Notes under the pieces: model-generated
Database searches by the model: none
Seen by the model: only the letters and a program-made list of their open reading frames with translations
What the model was told of the DNA's origin: nothing
Made by a program: the position numbers and the translations under genes
NCBI GenBank assembly: GCA_046726375.1
Contig: JBKPAJ010000086.1
Span: forward strand, 9,220 to 73,219
Source of the DNA: DASPWV01 sp046726375
GTDB taxonomy: Bacteria; Acidobacteriota; Vicinamibacteria; Vicinamibacterales; UBA2999
Length of the DNA: 64,000 nt
Direction: 5' to 3'
Part shown: one piece after another, positions 16,057-24,465 of the stretch
How positions within the stretch are numbered: position 1 is the stretch's first letter
Layout: each line of letters begins with the position of its first letter

Positions 16057-18624
16057 TTGTCCGTGCCCCGGCCGACTGGCGTCGTGCTCTTCAGTCTGGC
16101 GCTCGCCCTGGTGATGAGCGGCGCTGCTCATGGGGCAACCGCCCCCGCCGCCAATCCATCCGCCATCATCGATGCGCAAGCGATCCCCGCGACCACGCCA
16201 ATGGTGCTCGACGGGAGGCTCTCCGAGCCCGTGTGGGAACAGGCGACTGCGATCAGCGAATTCGTGCAGCGCGACCCTGCAGAAGGGGCGCCGCCAAATC
16301 AGCGCACCGATGCGCGCATAGCCTTCGATGAAAACGCCGTGTACATCGGCGTACGCGCGCACGATGCGGAGGCTGACAAGATCGTCGGCATCCTCACACG
16401 CCGTGATCAGCGATCGCCCTCGGACTGGATTCGCATTGTCATCGACTCCTACTACGACCGGCGATCGGCCTACGAGTTCGGCGTCAATCCCGTCGGCGTG
16501 AAGACGGACCGCTACTACTTCAACGACGGCAACAGCGACGACAGCTGGGACGCGGTATGGGAGGTGCAAGTCGAGCGCGATGCCGACGGGTGGACGGCGG
16601 AGTTTCGGATTCCGTTTTCGCAGCTGCGGTTCAACAACACCGATGGCGGACCTGTCGGCTTTGCGGTGATCCGCGAGATCGGCCGTCTTGCGGAGACCTC
16701 GTCGTGGCCACTTCTGTCACGCAGCGCGACCGGATTCGTGTCGCAGTTTGCGGAAGTTCGCGGCTTGCGCATGACCGGCGCGCCGAAAAAACTCGAACTC
16801 CTTCCTTACTCGCTTGGCAGTGTGACGACACGACCGGAGGACGATAATCCGCTGGTTGAAAACACTGATCCGGATGGCGCGCTTGGGTTGGACTTGAAGT
16901 ACGCGCTCCGTCCCGGCCTGACGTTGACGGCTGCGATCAATCCGGACTTCGGGCAGGTCGAAGCCGATCCCGCCGTTGTCAATCTCGATGCGTTCGAAGT
17001 GTTCTTCCAGGAACGTCGGCCGTTTTTCGTCGAGGGCTCCGGGAATTTTCAGTTCAACATGGACTGCAGCGACGGACAGTGCACCGGCCTGTTCTACTCG
17101 CGGCGCATCGGACGTAACCCTCAAGGCGAAGCCGACACTACAGACGATGAGTATTCGGTGGCGCCGTCGGCTGTGACGATTGTCGGCGCCGGCAAGCTGA
17201 CGGGGCGTGTTGGAAAGTTCTCGCTCGGGGCGCTTACCGCGTTGACCGCCGAGGAAGAGGCGACGATCGCCAGCGGCACCGTTCAACGGACGCAAGTGGT
17301 TGAGCCGATGACGGGATACACGGTTGTGCGCGCCCGCCGCGAATTCGCGAACCAATCGAACGTCGGGTTCATGGTCACGTCCACGAATCGCAGCCTGGTG
17401 GAATCGGTAGACTCTCTTGCCGGCGCGGCGAACACGGGCGGTGTCGATTATGACTGGCGCATCGGCCGCCGCTTCAATATCACCGGTTACTGGGCCGGAA
17501 GCCGCGTGCATGGCAGCAGCGAAGCGATCACGCGTTTACAGGAGAACAACGTGCACGCTTTTCAGCGGCCCGACGCCGATTACGTCGAGGTCGATGAACA
17601 GGCCACCACCCTGCGAGGCCATTCCGGGTCGTTCGCGGTAGGCAAGATCGGCGGCGAAAAAACGCGGTTCAACGCCTTTTACGGCTACAAGAGTCCCGGC
17701 TTCGACATGAACGATCTCGGGTTTCAACGCCGCGCCGACGAGCGCAACATCAGTCACTGGTTCCAGTGGCGCGATCAGGTGCCGGGACGCTTCACGCGAT
17801 CGTTCATCTGGAACCTGAATCAGTGGGCCGGCTGGAATTTCGGCGGTGACCGGCTGTTCAGCGGCGGCAACGTGAACATGCACTGGACGTGGAAGAACTA
17901 CTATGCGTCCGGATTCGGGGTCAATCTCAACGCCGCGCCGCTCCGCGATCGCGTCACGCGTGGCGGACCTGCCGTCCTCGGCAACAGCAGCGTCGCCCTG
18001 TGGTACTACTTCAACACCGACAATCGGAAGGCCCTCACTATCGGATTCAATGGCTGGGAGAGCAACGATCGCCACGGAACCGTCCAGCACAACTACGCGC
18101 CGTTCGTAAACTGGCGCCCAACGTCCGCCCTGTCGGTGAATTCGAGTTTCCGCTACAACATCAACAACGATGACGCACAGTGGGTCGAGAACGTCGACGC
18201 AGATGGTGTGACGCACTACGTGTTCGGACGCTTGAAGCAGCGGACGTCGGCGTTCACGTTCCGCGTCAACTACACGCTGACGCCGACGCTCTCAATCCAG
18301 ACATACGCGGAACCGTTCGTCTCCGCCGGGGCCTACACGAACTTCCGCGAGCTCGACGATCCACGCGCACCCGCGTATGCCGATCGTTACAAGCCGTACG
18401 CGTATGCGGACAATCCCGACTTCAACTTTCGCTCGTTCCGCACGACCAACGTGATGCGGTGGGAGTACAAGCCTGGTTCGACGCTCTTTGTCGTGTGGCA
18501 GCAGGGGCGCGAGGACGAGTTGCCCTACGGCGATTTTCAATTCGGCCGCGACTTCGGCGGGGTGTTCTCGGCTCCCGCGCGCAATGTCTTTCTTGTCAAG
18601 TTCTCCTACTGGCTGAATATGTAA
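16057..18624 (+). CDS. CBM9-like/DUF5916 outer-membrane beta-barrel protein
   Basis: An 855-residue exported protein. After a signal peptide (VVLFSLALALVMSGAAHG) comes a CBM9-like beta domain at about 30-230 (PMVLDGRLSEPVWEQA, YIGVRAHDAEADKIV, WTAEFRIPFSQLRF). A long DUF5916 region then runs to the end, with the hallmark INPDFGQVEADPAVVNL and FFQERRPFFVEG and alternating aromatic strands typical of an outer-membrane barrel, ending in VFLVKFSYWLNM. The family is widespread in Acidobacteriota and Bacteroidota and is thought to act in glycan or polymer handling at the surface, without a proven substrate. The start is uncertain: TTG at 16057 or GTG at 16063. It follows the M61 gene by 40 nt. Confidence 0.85.
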   Translation: MSVPRPTGVVLFSLALALVMSGAAHGATAPAANPSAIIDAQAIPATTPMVLDGRLSEPVWEQATAISEFVQRDPAEGAPPNQRTDARIAFDENAVYIGVRAHDAEADKIVGILTRRDQRSPSDWIRIVIDSYYDRRSAYEFGVNPVGVKTDRYYFNDGNSDDSWDAVWEVQVERDADGWTAEFRIPFSQLRFNNTDGGPVGFAVIREIGRLAETSSWPLLSRSATGFVSQFAEVRGLRMTGAPKKLELLPYSLGSVTTRPEDDNPLVENTDPDGALGLDLKYALRPGLTLTAAINPDFGQVEADPAVVNLDAFEVFFQERRPFFVEGSGNFQFNMDCSDGQCTGLFYSRRIGRNPQGEADTTDDEYSVAPSAVTIVGAGKLTGRVGKFSLGALTALTAEEEATIASGTVQRTQVVEPMTGYTVVRARREFANQSNVGFMVTSTNRSLVESVDSLAGAANTGGVDYDWRIGRRFNITGYWAGSRVHGSSEAITRLQENNVHAFQRPDADYVEVDEQATTLRGHSGSFAVGKIGGEKTRFNAFYGYKSPGFDMNDLGFQRRADERNISHWFQWRDQVPGRFTRSFIWNLNQWAGWNFGGDRLFSGGNVNMHWTWKNYYASGFGVNLNAAPLRDRVTRGGPAVLGNSSVALWYYFNTDNRKALTIGFNGWESNDRHGTVQHNYAPFVNWRPTSALSVNSSFRYNINNDDAQWVENVDADGVTHYVFGRLKQRTSAFTFRVNYTLTPTLSIQTYAEPFVSAGAYTNFRELDDPRAPAYADRYKPYAYADNPDFNFRSFRTTNVMRWEYKPGSTLFVVWQQGREDELPYGDFQFGRDFGGVFSAPARNVFLVKFSYWLNM

Positions 18625-18627
18625 GAT
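18622..18627 (+). promoter_or_regulatory. -10-like hexamer before the Cys-Cys protein
   Basis: TAAGAT, overlapping the stop codon of the upstream gene, lies exactly 6 nt before the ATG at 18634. No Shine-Dalgarno site. Confidence 0.45.
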
Positions 18628-18633
18628 CACAGC

Positions 18634-18888
18634 ATGCCGCTGCGGACGAATATCCGCGATTTCTTCAAGGGCATGGCCTACGGCCAGCACGAGCGCGAGC
18701 TCCGTCGTCAGGCCGCCGAACTCAACGATCTCTTCCTGTTGCTTTGCTACATGGAAATCGTCGGATTGCCGAACCCGGCAACGCTGTATCTGCTGGACGT
18801 CTATCCCTACCTGCTCGACCAGTTTCACCTGTGGCACCGCCGCATGGGCATGGACCGCTCACCCATCGGTAACCTGCCCTGCTGCTAG
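18634..18888 (+). CDS. Small Cys-Cys-ending protein (cory-CC-star type)
   Basis: An 84-residue protein with a basic N terminus, a conserved-looking core (LNDLFLLLCYMEIVGLPNPA, then LYLLDVYPYLLDQFHLWHRR) and the extreme C terminus GNLPCC directly before the stop. This matches, as I remember it, the family named cory-CC-star for its terminal Cys-Cys, which is encoded next to ArsA-family ATPases, as here (gap 17 nt). Function is unknown. The terminal CC might be a metal site, a disulfide or a modification site. The family name is from memory; the sequence features and gene pairing are seen directly. Confidence 0.75.
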   Translation: MPLRTNIRDFFKGMAYGQHERELRRQAAELNDLFLLLCYMEIVGLPNPATLYLLDVYPYLLDQFHLWHRRMGMDRSPIGNLPCC

Positions 18889-18905
18889 CCCCGGACTCGA
18901 TTGAC

Positions 18906-19823
18906 GTGCGCGACCTTGTCGACCGACATGTGCTGTTCTTCGGCGGCAAAGGCGGTGTCGGCAAGACGACGTGCGCGTCGGCGCTGGCGCTGGCGGCGAG
19001 TAAAAGGGGCAGGCGGGTGCTGCTCGTGTCGACCGATCCCGCGCATTCCACGTCGGATATTTTCGAACGGCGCATCAACGCCGAGCCGACGAAGCTCTCG
19101 TCGTCGCTCTACGTGATGGAGATCGACGCGACGCAGGAAGCGCGCCGATACGTCGAAACCGTCAAGGAGCAGATTCGACAGCTGTTTGGCCATTCCATTC
19201 TGAAAGAGGCCAATCGGCAGATCGATCTCGCCGCCACGATGCCCGGCGCCGAAGAAGTCGCGCTCTTCGATCGGATGGGCACGCTCATCCGCGGCGAGGA
19301 CGAACGGTTCGATCTGATCGTGTTCGACACGGCGCCGACCGGCCATACTCTCCGGCTCATTCGCATGCCCGAGCTCATGGAGGCGTGGATTCGGGCGCTG
19401 TCGCGCTCGCGCCGCGCCATGTTGGGCGTAGAACAGGACGATCAGGCGGATCCGATCATGATGTCGCTGAGCGAGCGGCTCGAGCGGCTGCGCGAGATGC
19501 GCGCACGGATGGTGAGCGGCCGCACCACCGGCTTTGTTCTCGTGCTCGTGCCGGAGCGGCTGCCGATTGAAGAAACGGCGCGTGCGCTCGCGCAGCTGGA
19601 TGAGGCCGGTGTGAAGGTCGGCGCGCTCATCGTCAATCGCGTGCTGCCGCTCACGACGCGCGATCCGTTTCTTGCCGCCCGCCGATCGCAGGAGGACGTT
19701 TACCTCCGCGAGATCGCCTCACGCTTCGCGCAGCAGGAGCGCGTGCTCATCCCGCAACTCGAGCGCGATGTGTACGGGTTGGCGGCGCTCGAGCGCATCA
19801 GTGGTTTCCTCTTTTCGGACTGA
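18906..19823 (+). CDS. ArsA/Get3-family P-loop ATPase
   Basis: A 305-residue soluble ATPase. The deviant Walker A reads GGKGGVGKTT at residues 13-22, followed by VSTDPAHSTSDIFE (switch region) and DTAPTGHTLRLIRMPELM (Walker B and the signature of ArsA-type proteins). The single-domain length matches bacterial ArsA-like and Get3-like proteins rather than the duplicated arsenite pump ATPase. No arsB, arsR or arsC is nearby, so arsenite export is unlikely; the Get3-like chaperone role is an alternative. GTG start at 18906. It is paired with the Cys-Cys protein just upstream and followed 14 nt later by a DinB gene with its own -10 element. Confidence 0.85.
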   Translation: MRDLVDRHVLFFGGKGGVGKTTCASALALAASKRGRRVLLVSTDPAHSTSDIFERRINAEPTKLSSSLYVMEIDATQEARRYVETVKEQIRQLFGHSILKEANRQIDLAATMPGAEEVALFDRMGTLIRGEDERFDLIVFDTAPTGHTLRLIRMPELMEAWIRALSRSRRAMLGVEQDDQADPIMMSLSERLERLREMRARMVSGRTTGFVLVLVPERLPIEETARALAQLDEAGVKVGALIVNRVLPLTTRDPFLAARRSQEDVYLREIASRFAQQERVLIPQLERDVYGLAALERISGFLFSD

Positions 19824-19825
19824 CA

Positions 19826-19831
19826 TAGAAT
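19826..19831 (+). promoter_or_regulatory. -10-like hexamer before the DinB gene at 19838
   Basis: TAGAAT lies exactly 6 nt before the ATG; no Shine-Dalgarno site in the 14-nt gap. Confidence 0.45.
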
Positions 19832-19837
19832 CGCTGG

Positions 19838-20392
19838 ATGGTGACGAGAATTGCGCGTCCGCGGCCTGAGGAGGTTCCGGAATTCTTCAGGACGTATATT
19901 GCGGATATCGAACATGAAGCAGACGGTATTGCCGCGCTCGAGCGGCAGCAGCCCGTCATTGCGGCATTGGGCGGGTTGTCACCGGCTCAGGCCGCGCATC
20001 GCTACGCGGATGGCAAGTGGACCGTAAGAGAAGTTCTCGGCCACATGATCGACGCTGAGCGCATCTTGGCGTATCGATTGTTACGTATCGCGCGCGGCGA
20101 CCAGACGCCGCTGCCATCGTTCGACGAGAACAAGTACGCGGCGAGCTCGAACGCCGATCGCCGCGATATCGCGGATCTCGCCAACGAAATGGCGATCGTC
20201 CGGCAAGGGTCAGTTGCGCTGGTGCGATCGCTCGACGAACAGGCACTCGCCAACCGCGGCGTCGTTCGCGCGGGCGAAATCACCGCGCGCGCGCAGCTGT
20301 TCGTCATCGCGGGACACTTCGAGCATCACGTCAAGATCCTGCGCGACCGCTACGGCCTGGAAATCTTGCACCCCCAACATTCGCCGCAATAA
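19838..20392 (+). CDS. DinB-family protein
   Basis: A 184-residue DinB_2-type four-helix protein with all three expected His segments: WTVREVLGHMIDAERILAYR supplies the first, and IAGHFEHHVKIL the last two. The protein should therefore bind a divalent metal. The N-terminal RPRPEEVPEFFRTYI segment and length are typical of the DinB-like proteins common in Acidobacteriota. It lies directly after the ArsA-like gene, but the TAGAAT element suggests independent transcription. Enzymatic role unknown; thiol transferase activity is known for some relatives. Confidence 0.85.
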   Translation: MVTRIARPRPEEVPEFFRTYIADIEHEADGIAALERQQPVIAALGGLSPAQAAHRYADGKWTVREVLGHMIDAERILAYRLLRIARGDQTPLPSFDENKYAASSNADRRDIADLANEMAIVRQGSVALVRSLDEQALANRGVVRAGEITARAQLFVIAGHFEHHVKILRDRYGLEILHPQHSPQ

Positions 20393-20429
20393 GTCAAGTC
20401 TTCTGGCGTTCGCCGGCGGAGCTTAGCAG

Positions 20430-22859
20430 CTAGTGTTGTGAGGACGAGCGCGCCGGTTCGAGCCTCGTCGCGCTTTCCTTCACGGCTTCCACCTTGTTGC
20501 GCGAGTATGCGACCGTGAAGTACTTGCCCCGCGCCCATAGTTCGAACAAATCCCGGTAATGCGGGTCATCGGGGTTCCCCGACTGCCCCGGCGTGTTCAT
20601 GCCGACGGAGTTGTCCCAGTCCTCGGTGTCGACCACGATCTTGAACGAGCCGCCCGAGACCTGATTGTCGCCGTTCCCCGTTGCGTTGATGGTTTGTCCG
20701 TCGCCACCGCGCGGAAGCGGTCCCACGGTAAGTTTGGCGCGCGTTGCCGCGTTAACGGCGTCCGTCAACGGATGACGAATCAGCGCGTGATGGAAGCCGG
20801 TGTGCCCGTATTTCCAGTTCTGGGGATCTGCGCCAAACCGCTTGGTCAGCTCCGCCACCGCTTCATCGAGACTCAGCGCGAGCAAGGCGTCACGCGCGTT
20901 GGTGGGCTGTTCGCCAATCCGTGTGTCTGGCGCGTAGAGCGCATCGATGATGCGCTTGAGCGTGATTTCGTTCGCCACGCTGCTCAGCGATCCCGGCGCG
21001 AGTCGTTGACGGGTGTTGGCGATGACGCGCCGTTGCCACATGGCGTAAATGCCGGCGGCGACGGAATCCTTGTCCAGCACGAAGTCCCAGCCGCGCAGCA
21101 GCTCGCGCGCCTGTGCCGCCGGTCCACTCGGCAGCGAAATATCGCGCAGCAGCGGCACCAGCGCGCGTGCAGGCAGCGAGAGCTCGTCGTTCTGCAGTCG
21201 CGCCATCTCGGCGACGCTGAAGAGCCGTCCGGAGCCGAGCACTTCGGTGATGCGCGAGGCACGGAACGGGTCCGTCCACATGAAATGCACGGCGTCGCGA
21301 TGCGCGTAATCGTTCGGCATCAAGTAGTTGTTAGCGGTGGCGAGAAATCCGCGCGCAGGATTGGCTTCGTTGGGGAGTGCGCCGATCGGCAGGAAACCGT
21401 CCCATTCATAGCGCCCGTCGCCGGGCACGGGAAGGAGACCGCTCCAGTTGCGGCGCAGCGGCTGAATGCCGGCTGCTTGCCAGCCGATCGAGCCTTTGCG
21501 ATCGGCCCAGACCATGTTCTCCGCTGGCATACGGCTGTAGGTGCACGCGTCGCGGAACTCTTCCCATGTCGCGGCCTGATTCATTCGCAGGCTCGCGAGG
21601 TAGGGCGCGCCCCCCGGTTCGAGCCACGCGGCACGCAACGCATACGCCTTTCGGTTGGCGCGGTCCTCGAACAGCACCGGCCCGTGGCGCGTGTACTTCA
21701 ACTCGACCTGCTCTGGTTTGTCGCCTTTGACCGCAATCGAGTCAATGATGACGCGCATCGCTTCCCAGCGGCCCTGATAGCGGTATTCGTTCGGGTTGGC
21801 GGGATTCGTCTCGTAGACGTACAAGTCCTCGTTGTCGTTCCCGAAGATCGTCAGTCCCCAGGCACCGTGCTCGTTATGACCGATCGATACACCGGGCAGT
21901 GCGGGCTCGCCGCCGCCGATCACGTTCCAGCCGGGCGCGACCAGATGAACCCAGTAGCGGAGCGACGGTGCGGCGATGGCGCGATGCGGATCGTTGGCGA
22001 GGATCGGAAAGGTGCTCTGCGTCAATGAGCCGGCGACCACCCAGTTGTTCGATCCGATGTCGCGCGGATTGACGACGCCGTCCTCCACATGCGGCGGGTT
22101 TGCCGGGTTGGACGGCGTGCCGCGGAAATCGGCGGCGACGTCGGCGGCGGCGAAATCGATCGCCGATCGAAACGCGGAGTAGACCTCGAGTACGTTCTCG
22201 GGAAACGCCTTGACATCGATCGCCGAGTCGAGCGTGAAGATCGGCTCGCCACCCTGGAAATAGAGCAGCTGGCGAAGATCATCGACCGACGCGTTTTTCA
22301 ACGCGCGGGCAAACCTCGCTTCGTCGTTCACGTTCGAGGTCAGCGCGCCGTGGCGCGAGACGACCACTGCCGGGGTCCAGCGTCCGGGTTTGATCCCGAG
22401 CGCTGTGAATTCCAACGGCAGCAGTTTCGGGTTGCGTTCGGTTTCCGCAATGTACGCGTTCAGCCCGCGCACGAACGCTTCGATGATCTGTTTGCCGCGC
22501 GGGTGGTAGTGATTGAGCTCGGCGTCGAGATCGCCGCGAAACGCGTGCAGCCGCGAGCCGATGTCGCGTTTCAGGGCGCGCCGGCCGAGAATGTCGGCCA
22601 CCGTACCGGTCGCCTGGCGCCTCCACATTTCGAGCTGAAAGAGCCGATCTGTCGCCGCCGCATAACCTTGCGCGAAGAACAGGTCGGCCTCGTTCTGGGC
22701 GTAAATGTGATTGATGCCCCAGCGGTCGCGAATGATCTCGACCGGCTGGGTAAGGCCCGGCATCTGCAATGTCGAGCCCGAGGTTTGCGCGAGACCGCGC
22801 GGACCTGAGACGGTCAGACCCGCAGCAAGAGCAAAGAGAACGAAGCGGCGGTAAGTCAC
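20430..22859 (-). CDS. Penicillin acylase-family N-terminal nucleophile amidohydrolase
   Basis: An 809-residue secreted precursor. A signal peptide (FVLFALAAGLTVSGPRGLAQ) is followed by the alpha-subunit region with DRWGINHIYAQNEADLFFAQGY and DRLFQLEMWRR. A spacer comes next, then the autocleavage site: GSNNWVVAG, where the Ser near residue 270 becomes the beta-subunit nucleophile. Beta-subunit signatures LANDPHRAIAAPSLRYWVHL, GVSIGHNEHGAWGLT and TATGNGDNQ-like NATGNGDNQVSGG are present. GTG at 22859 has GAGGAG 7 nt upstream and is preferred over an ATG 33 nt earlier. Relatives hydrolyse beta-lactam side chains, acyl-homoserine lactones or other N-acyl amides; the natural substrate is not evident. 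Divergent from the lyase-transporter operon. Confidence 0.9.
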   Translation of the reverse strand: MTYRRFVLFALAAGLTVSGPRGLAQTSGSTLQMPGLTQPVEIIRDRWGINHIYAQNEADLFFAQGYAAATDRLFQLEMWRRQATGTVADILGRRALKRDIGSRLHAFRGDLDAELNHYHPRGKQIIEAFVRGLNAYIAETERNPKLLPLEFTALGIKPGRWTPAVVVSRHGALTSNVNDEARFARALKNASVDDLRQLLYFQGGEPIFTLDSAIDVKAFPENVLEVYSAFRSAIDFAAADVAADFRGTPSNPANPPHVEDGVVNPRDIGSNNWVVAGSLTQSTFPILANDPHRAIAAPSLRYWVHLVAPGWNVIGGGEPALPGVSIGHNEHGAWGLTIFGNDNEDLYVYETNPANPNEYRYQGRWEAMRVIIDSIAVKGDKPEQVELKYTRHGPVLFEDRANRKAYALRAAWLEPGGAPYLASLRMNQAATWEEFRDACTYSRMPAENMVWADRKGSIGWQAAGIQPLRRNWSGLLPVPGDGRYEWDGFLPIGALPNEANPARGFLATANNYLMPNDYAHRDAVHFMWTDPFRASRITEVLGSGRLFSVAEMARLQNDELSLPARALVPLLRDISLPSGPAAQARELLRGWDFVLDKDSVAAGIYAMWQRRVIANTRQRLAPGSLSSVANEITLKRIIDALYAPDTRIGEQPTNARDALLALSLDEAVAELTKRFGADPQNWKYGHTGFHHALIRHPLTDAVNAATRAKLTVGPLPRGGDGQTINATGNGDNQVSGGSFKIVVDTEDWDNSVGMNTPGQSGNPDDPHYRDLFELWARGKYFTVAYSRNKVEAVKESATRLEPARSSSQH

Positions 22860-22896
22860 GTGTGCGCTCCTCGAGAGGTTGCAACCGTCCAAACGT

Positions 22897-22902
22897 TATA
22901 CT
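22897..22902 (+). promoter_or_regulatory. -10-like hexamer before the lyase operon
   Basis: TATACT lies 10 nt before the ATG at 22913 and would drive the lyase-transporter operon with a leader of about 4 nt. Confidence 0.45.
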
Positions 22903-22912
22903 CCTAAAGTCA

Positions 22913-24367
22913 ATGCGTTTCGCGCCGGAATATGTCTCGAATGTCCTGAACGACAACTTCGAAGACGCCAAGGAGCTGCTGCTGGCGCCGTTGATGGCGA
23001 TTCATTATGCGCACCTGGTGATGCTGCGCGAACAGGACATCATCGGCGCCGCCGACGCCCGCGCGCTGCGCAACGCGCTCAACAGCATCTGCCTCGACAC
23101 AGTGCGCGGCGCCGCCTACGACGGATCCTGCGAAGACCTGTTTTTCTTCCTCGAGCGCCTGATTCGCGAGAGGTGCGGAGACGAAGTCGCCGGACGGTTG
23201 CATACCGCCCGCAGCCGCAACGACATCGACATGACGATGTATCGAATGCGGCAGCGCGAATTCATCGCGGCTATTGCCGTCGCGACGCTGGAACTCCGCG
23301 CCGCGCTCATCGATCTGGCGGCGCGGCATACGCACACGCTGTTTGCGGCGCACACGCACACACAGCCGGCGCAGCCGTCGACCATGGCACACTACCTGCT
23401 CGCGGTTGTCGAGCAGTTGGAGCGCGACACACGGCGCCTGGCGTCCGCTTACGACGTCACCAACAGCAACCCGCTCGGTTCCTGCGCAATCACCGGCACC
23501 GGCTTCCCCCTCGATCGCTACCGCACGAGCGAGCTTCTTGGCTTCTCGGGGCCGACGGGCAACACCTACGGCAGCATCGCCACCGTCGACTATCTGCTCG
23601 AAAGCGTTTCGGCGACTGCGATCCTGTTGGTAGGGCTCGGCCGTGTGGTGCAGGACCTTCTGCTCTGGTGCACGATGGAATTCGGCTACCTCCGGCTCGG
23701 CGAAGGGTTTGTGCAGTCGAGCAGCATCATGCCGCAGAAGCGGAATCCCGTTGCGCTCGAGCATGCCCGCGCCATCGGCAGCAAGGCGGTTGGGCAGGCC
23801 CAGGCGATCGTGACCGTCGTTCACAACACGCCCTTCGGCGACATCGTCGACACCGAAGACGACCTGCAGCCGCTGGTCGCGTCGATGTTCCGAGACGCGA
23901 CGCGCACCGTGACGCTCGTGGCGGCGACGATGCGCGGCGCGGATTTCGATGCGGCTCGGCTGGCCGCGCGCGCGGGCGAAGGCGGCACGACGCTGACCGA
24001 GCTCGCGGACACGCTGGTGCGCGAACAGGGACTGCCGTTCAAGACCGCGCACAGCATTGCCGCCCTGCTGCTGAAGGCGCGCAATGAAGATCCGGAGGCG
24101 TCGCTCGCCGACGCGCTCGCCAAAGCATCCAACGCGCTGACGGGCAACATGTTGAGGTACAGCGAGGCGCGGCTGCAGGAGGTGATGAGTCCGCGCCATT
24201 TCGTCGAGGTGCGGCGCACGCTCGGGGGACCAGCGCCAGAAGAGACCGCGCGCGCCATTGCCGCTTCGCGTCAACTCCTCGACAACGATCAAGTGGCCTG
24301 GCAATCGCGCCGCGATCATCTCCTGCGCGCCGAGCAGGCGCTCGACCAGCGCGTGCGCGAGCTATGA
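22913..24367 (+). CDS. argH: Argininosuccinate lyase-family enzyme
   Basis: A 484-residue member of the fumarase/aspartase superfamily closest to argininosuccinate lyase: LHTARSRNDIDMTMYRMRQRE, THTQPAQPSTMAHYLLA, the catalytic-loop signature SSIMPQKRNPVALEHAR near residues 271-287, and FGDIVDTEDDLQP. The N terminus (APEYVSNVLNDNFEDAKELL) lacks the WGGRF start of standard ArgH. No other arginine gene is near and it leads an operon with a transporter, so it may act on a different amino-acid/fumarate adduct. The ATG at 22913 fits the first conserved helix and the TATACT element. It overlaps the next small gene by 4 nt (ATGA). Confidence 0.8.
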   Translation: MRFAPEYVSNVLNDNFEDAKELLLAPLMAIHYAHLVMLREQDIIGAADARALRNALNSICLDTVRGAAYDGSCEDLFFFLERLIRERCGDEVAGRLHTARSRNDIDMTMYRMRQREFIAAIAVATLELRAALIDLAARHTHTLFAAHTHTQPAQPSTMAHYLLAVVEQLERDTRRLASAYDVTNSNPLGSCAITGTGFPLDRYRTSELLGFSGPTGNTYGSIATVDYLLESVSATAILLVGLGRVVQDLLLWCTMEFGYLRLGEGFVQSSSIMPQKRNPVALEHARAIGSKAVGQAQAIVTVVHNTPFGDIVDTEDDLQPLVASMFRDATRTVTLVAATMRGADFDAARLAARAGEGGTTLTELADTLVREQGLPFKTAHSIAALLLKARNEDPEASLADALAKASNALTGNMLRYSEARLQEVMSPRHFVEVRRTLGGPAPEETARAIAASRQLLDNDQVAWQSRRDHLLRAEQALDQRVREL

Positions 24368-24462
24368 GCGGCGTCCGCAAGCACTATCTCCGCATCATCA
24401 TCGCGTGGCTGCTCACCCTGGGCGGCCTTTACTGGTTGCAGCAGCACTTCTCCTCCTCCTAA
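24364..24462 (+). CDS. Single-helix membrane microprotein upstream of the symporter
   Basis: A 32-residue open frame whose ATG overlaps the lyase stop (ATGA) and whose TAA ends 3 nt before the symporter ATG. It starts MSGVRKHYLR, has one hydrophobic helix (IIIAWLLTLGGLYWLQ) and ends QHFSSS. The positive-inside residues precede the helix, so the C terminus should face the periplasm. The exact fit between two genes with translational-coupling geometry argues that it is real. It could be a small subunit of the symporter, in the way DUF4212 proteins pair with some SSS transporters, but it is shorter than those. No named family recognised. Confidence 0.6.
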   Translation: MSGVRKHYLRIIIAWLLTLGGLYWLQQHFSSS

Positions 24463-24465
24463 CCA

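Noticed and set aside
18906..19823. Arsenite-pump ATPase (arsA) function
   Set aside because: Single-domain protein with no arsB, arsR or arsC nearby; family membership alone does not support arsenite transport.
22910..24319. 469-residue frame antisense to the lyase gene, and similar long antisense frames at 7651-9336 and 5835-7226
   Set aside because: High GC content creates long Arg/His-rich antisense frames; none shows a family motif, and the plus-strand genes are certain.
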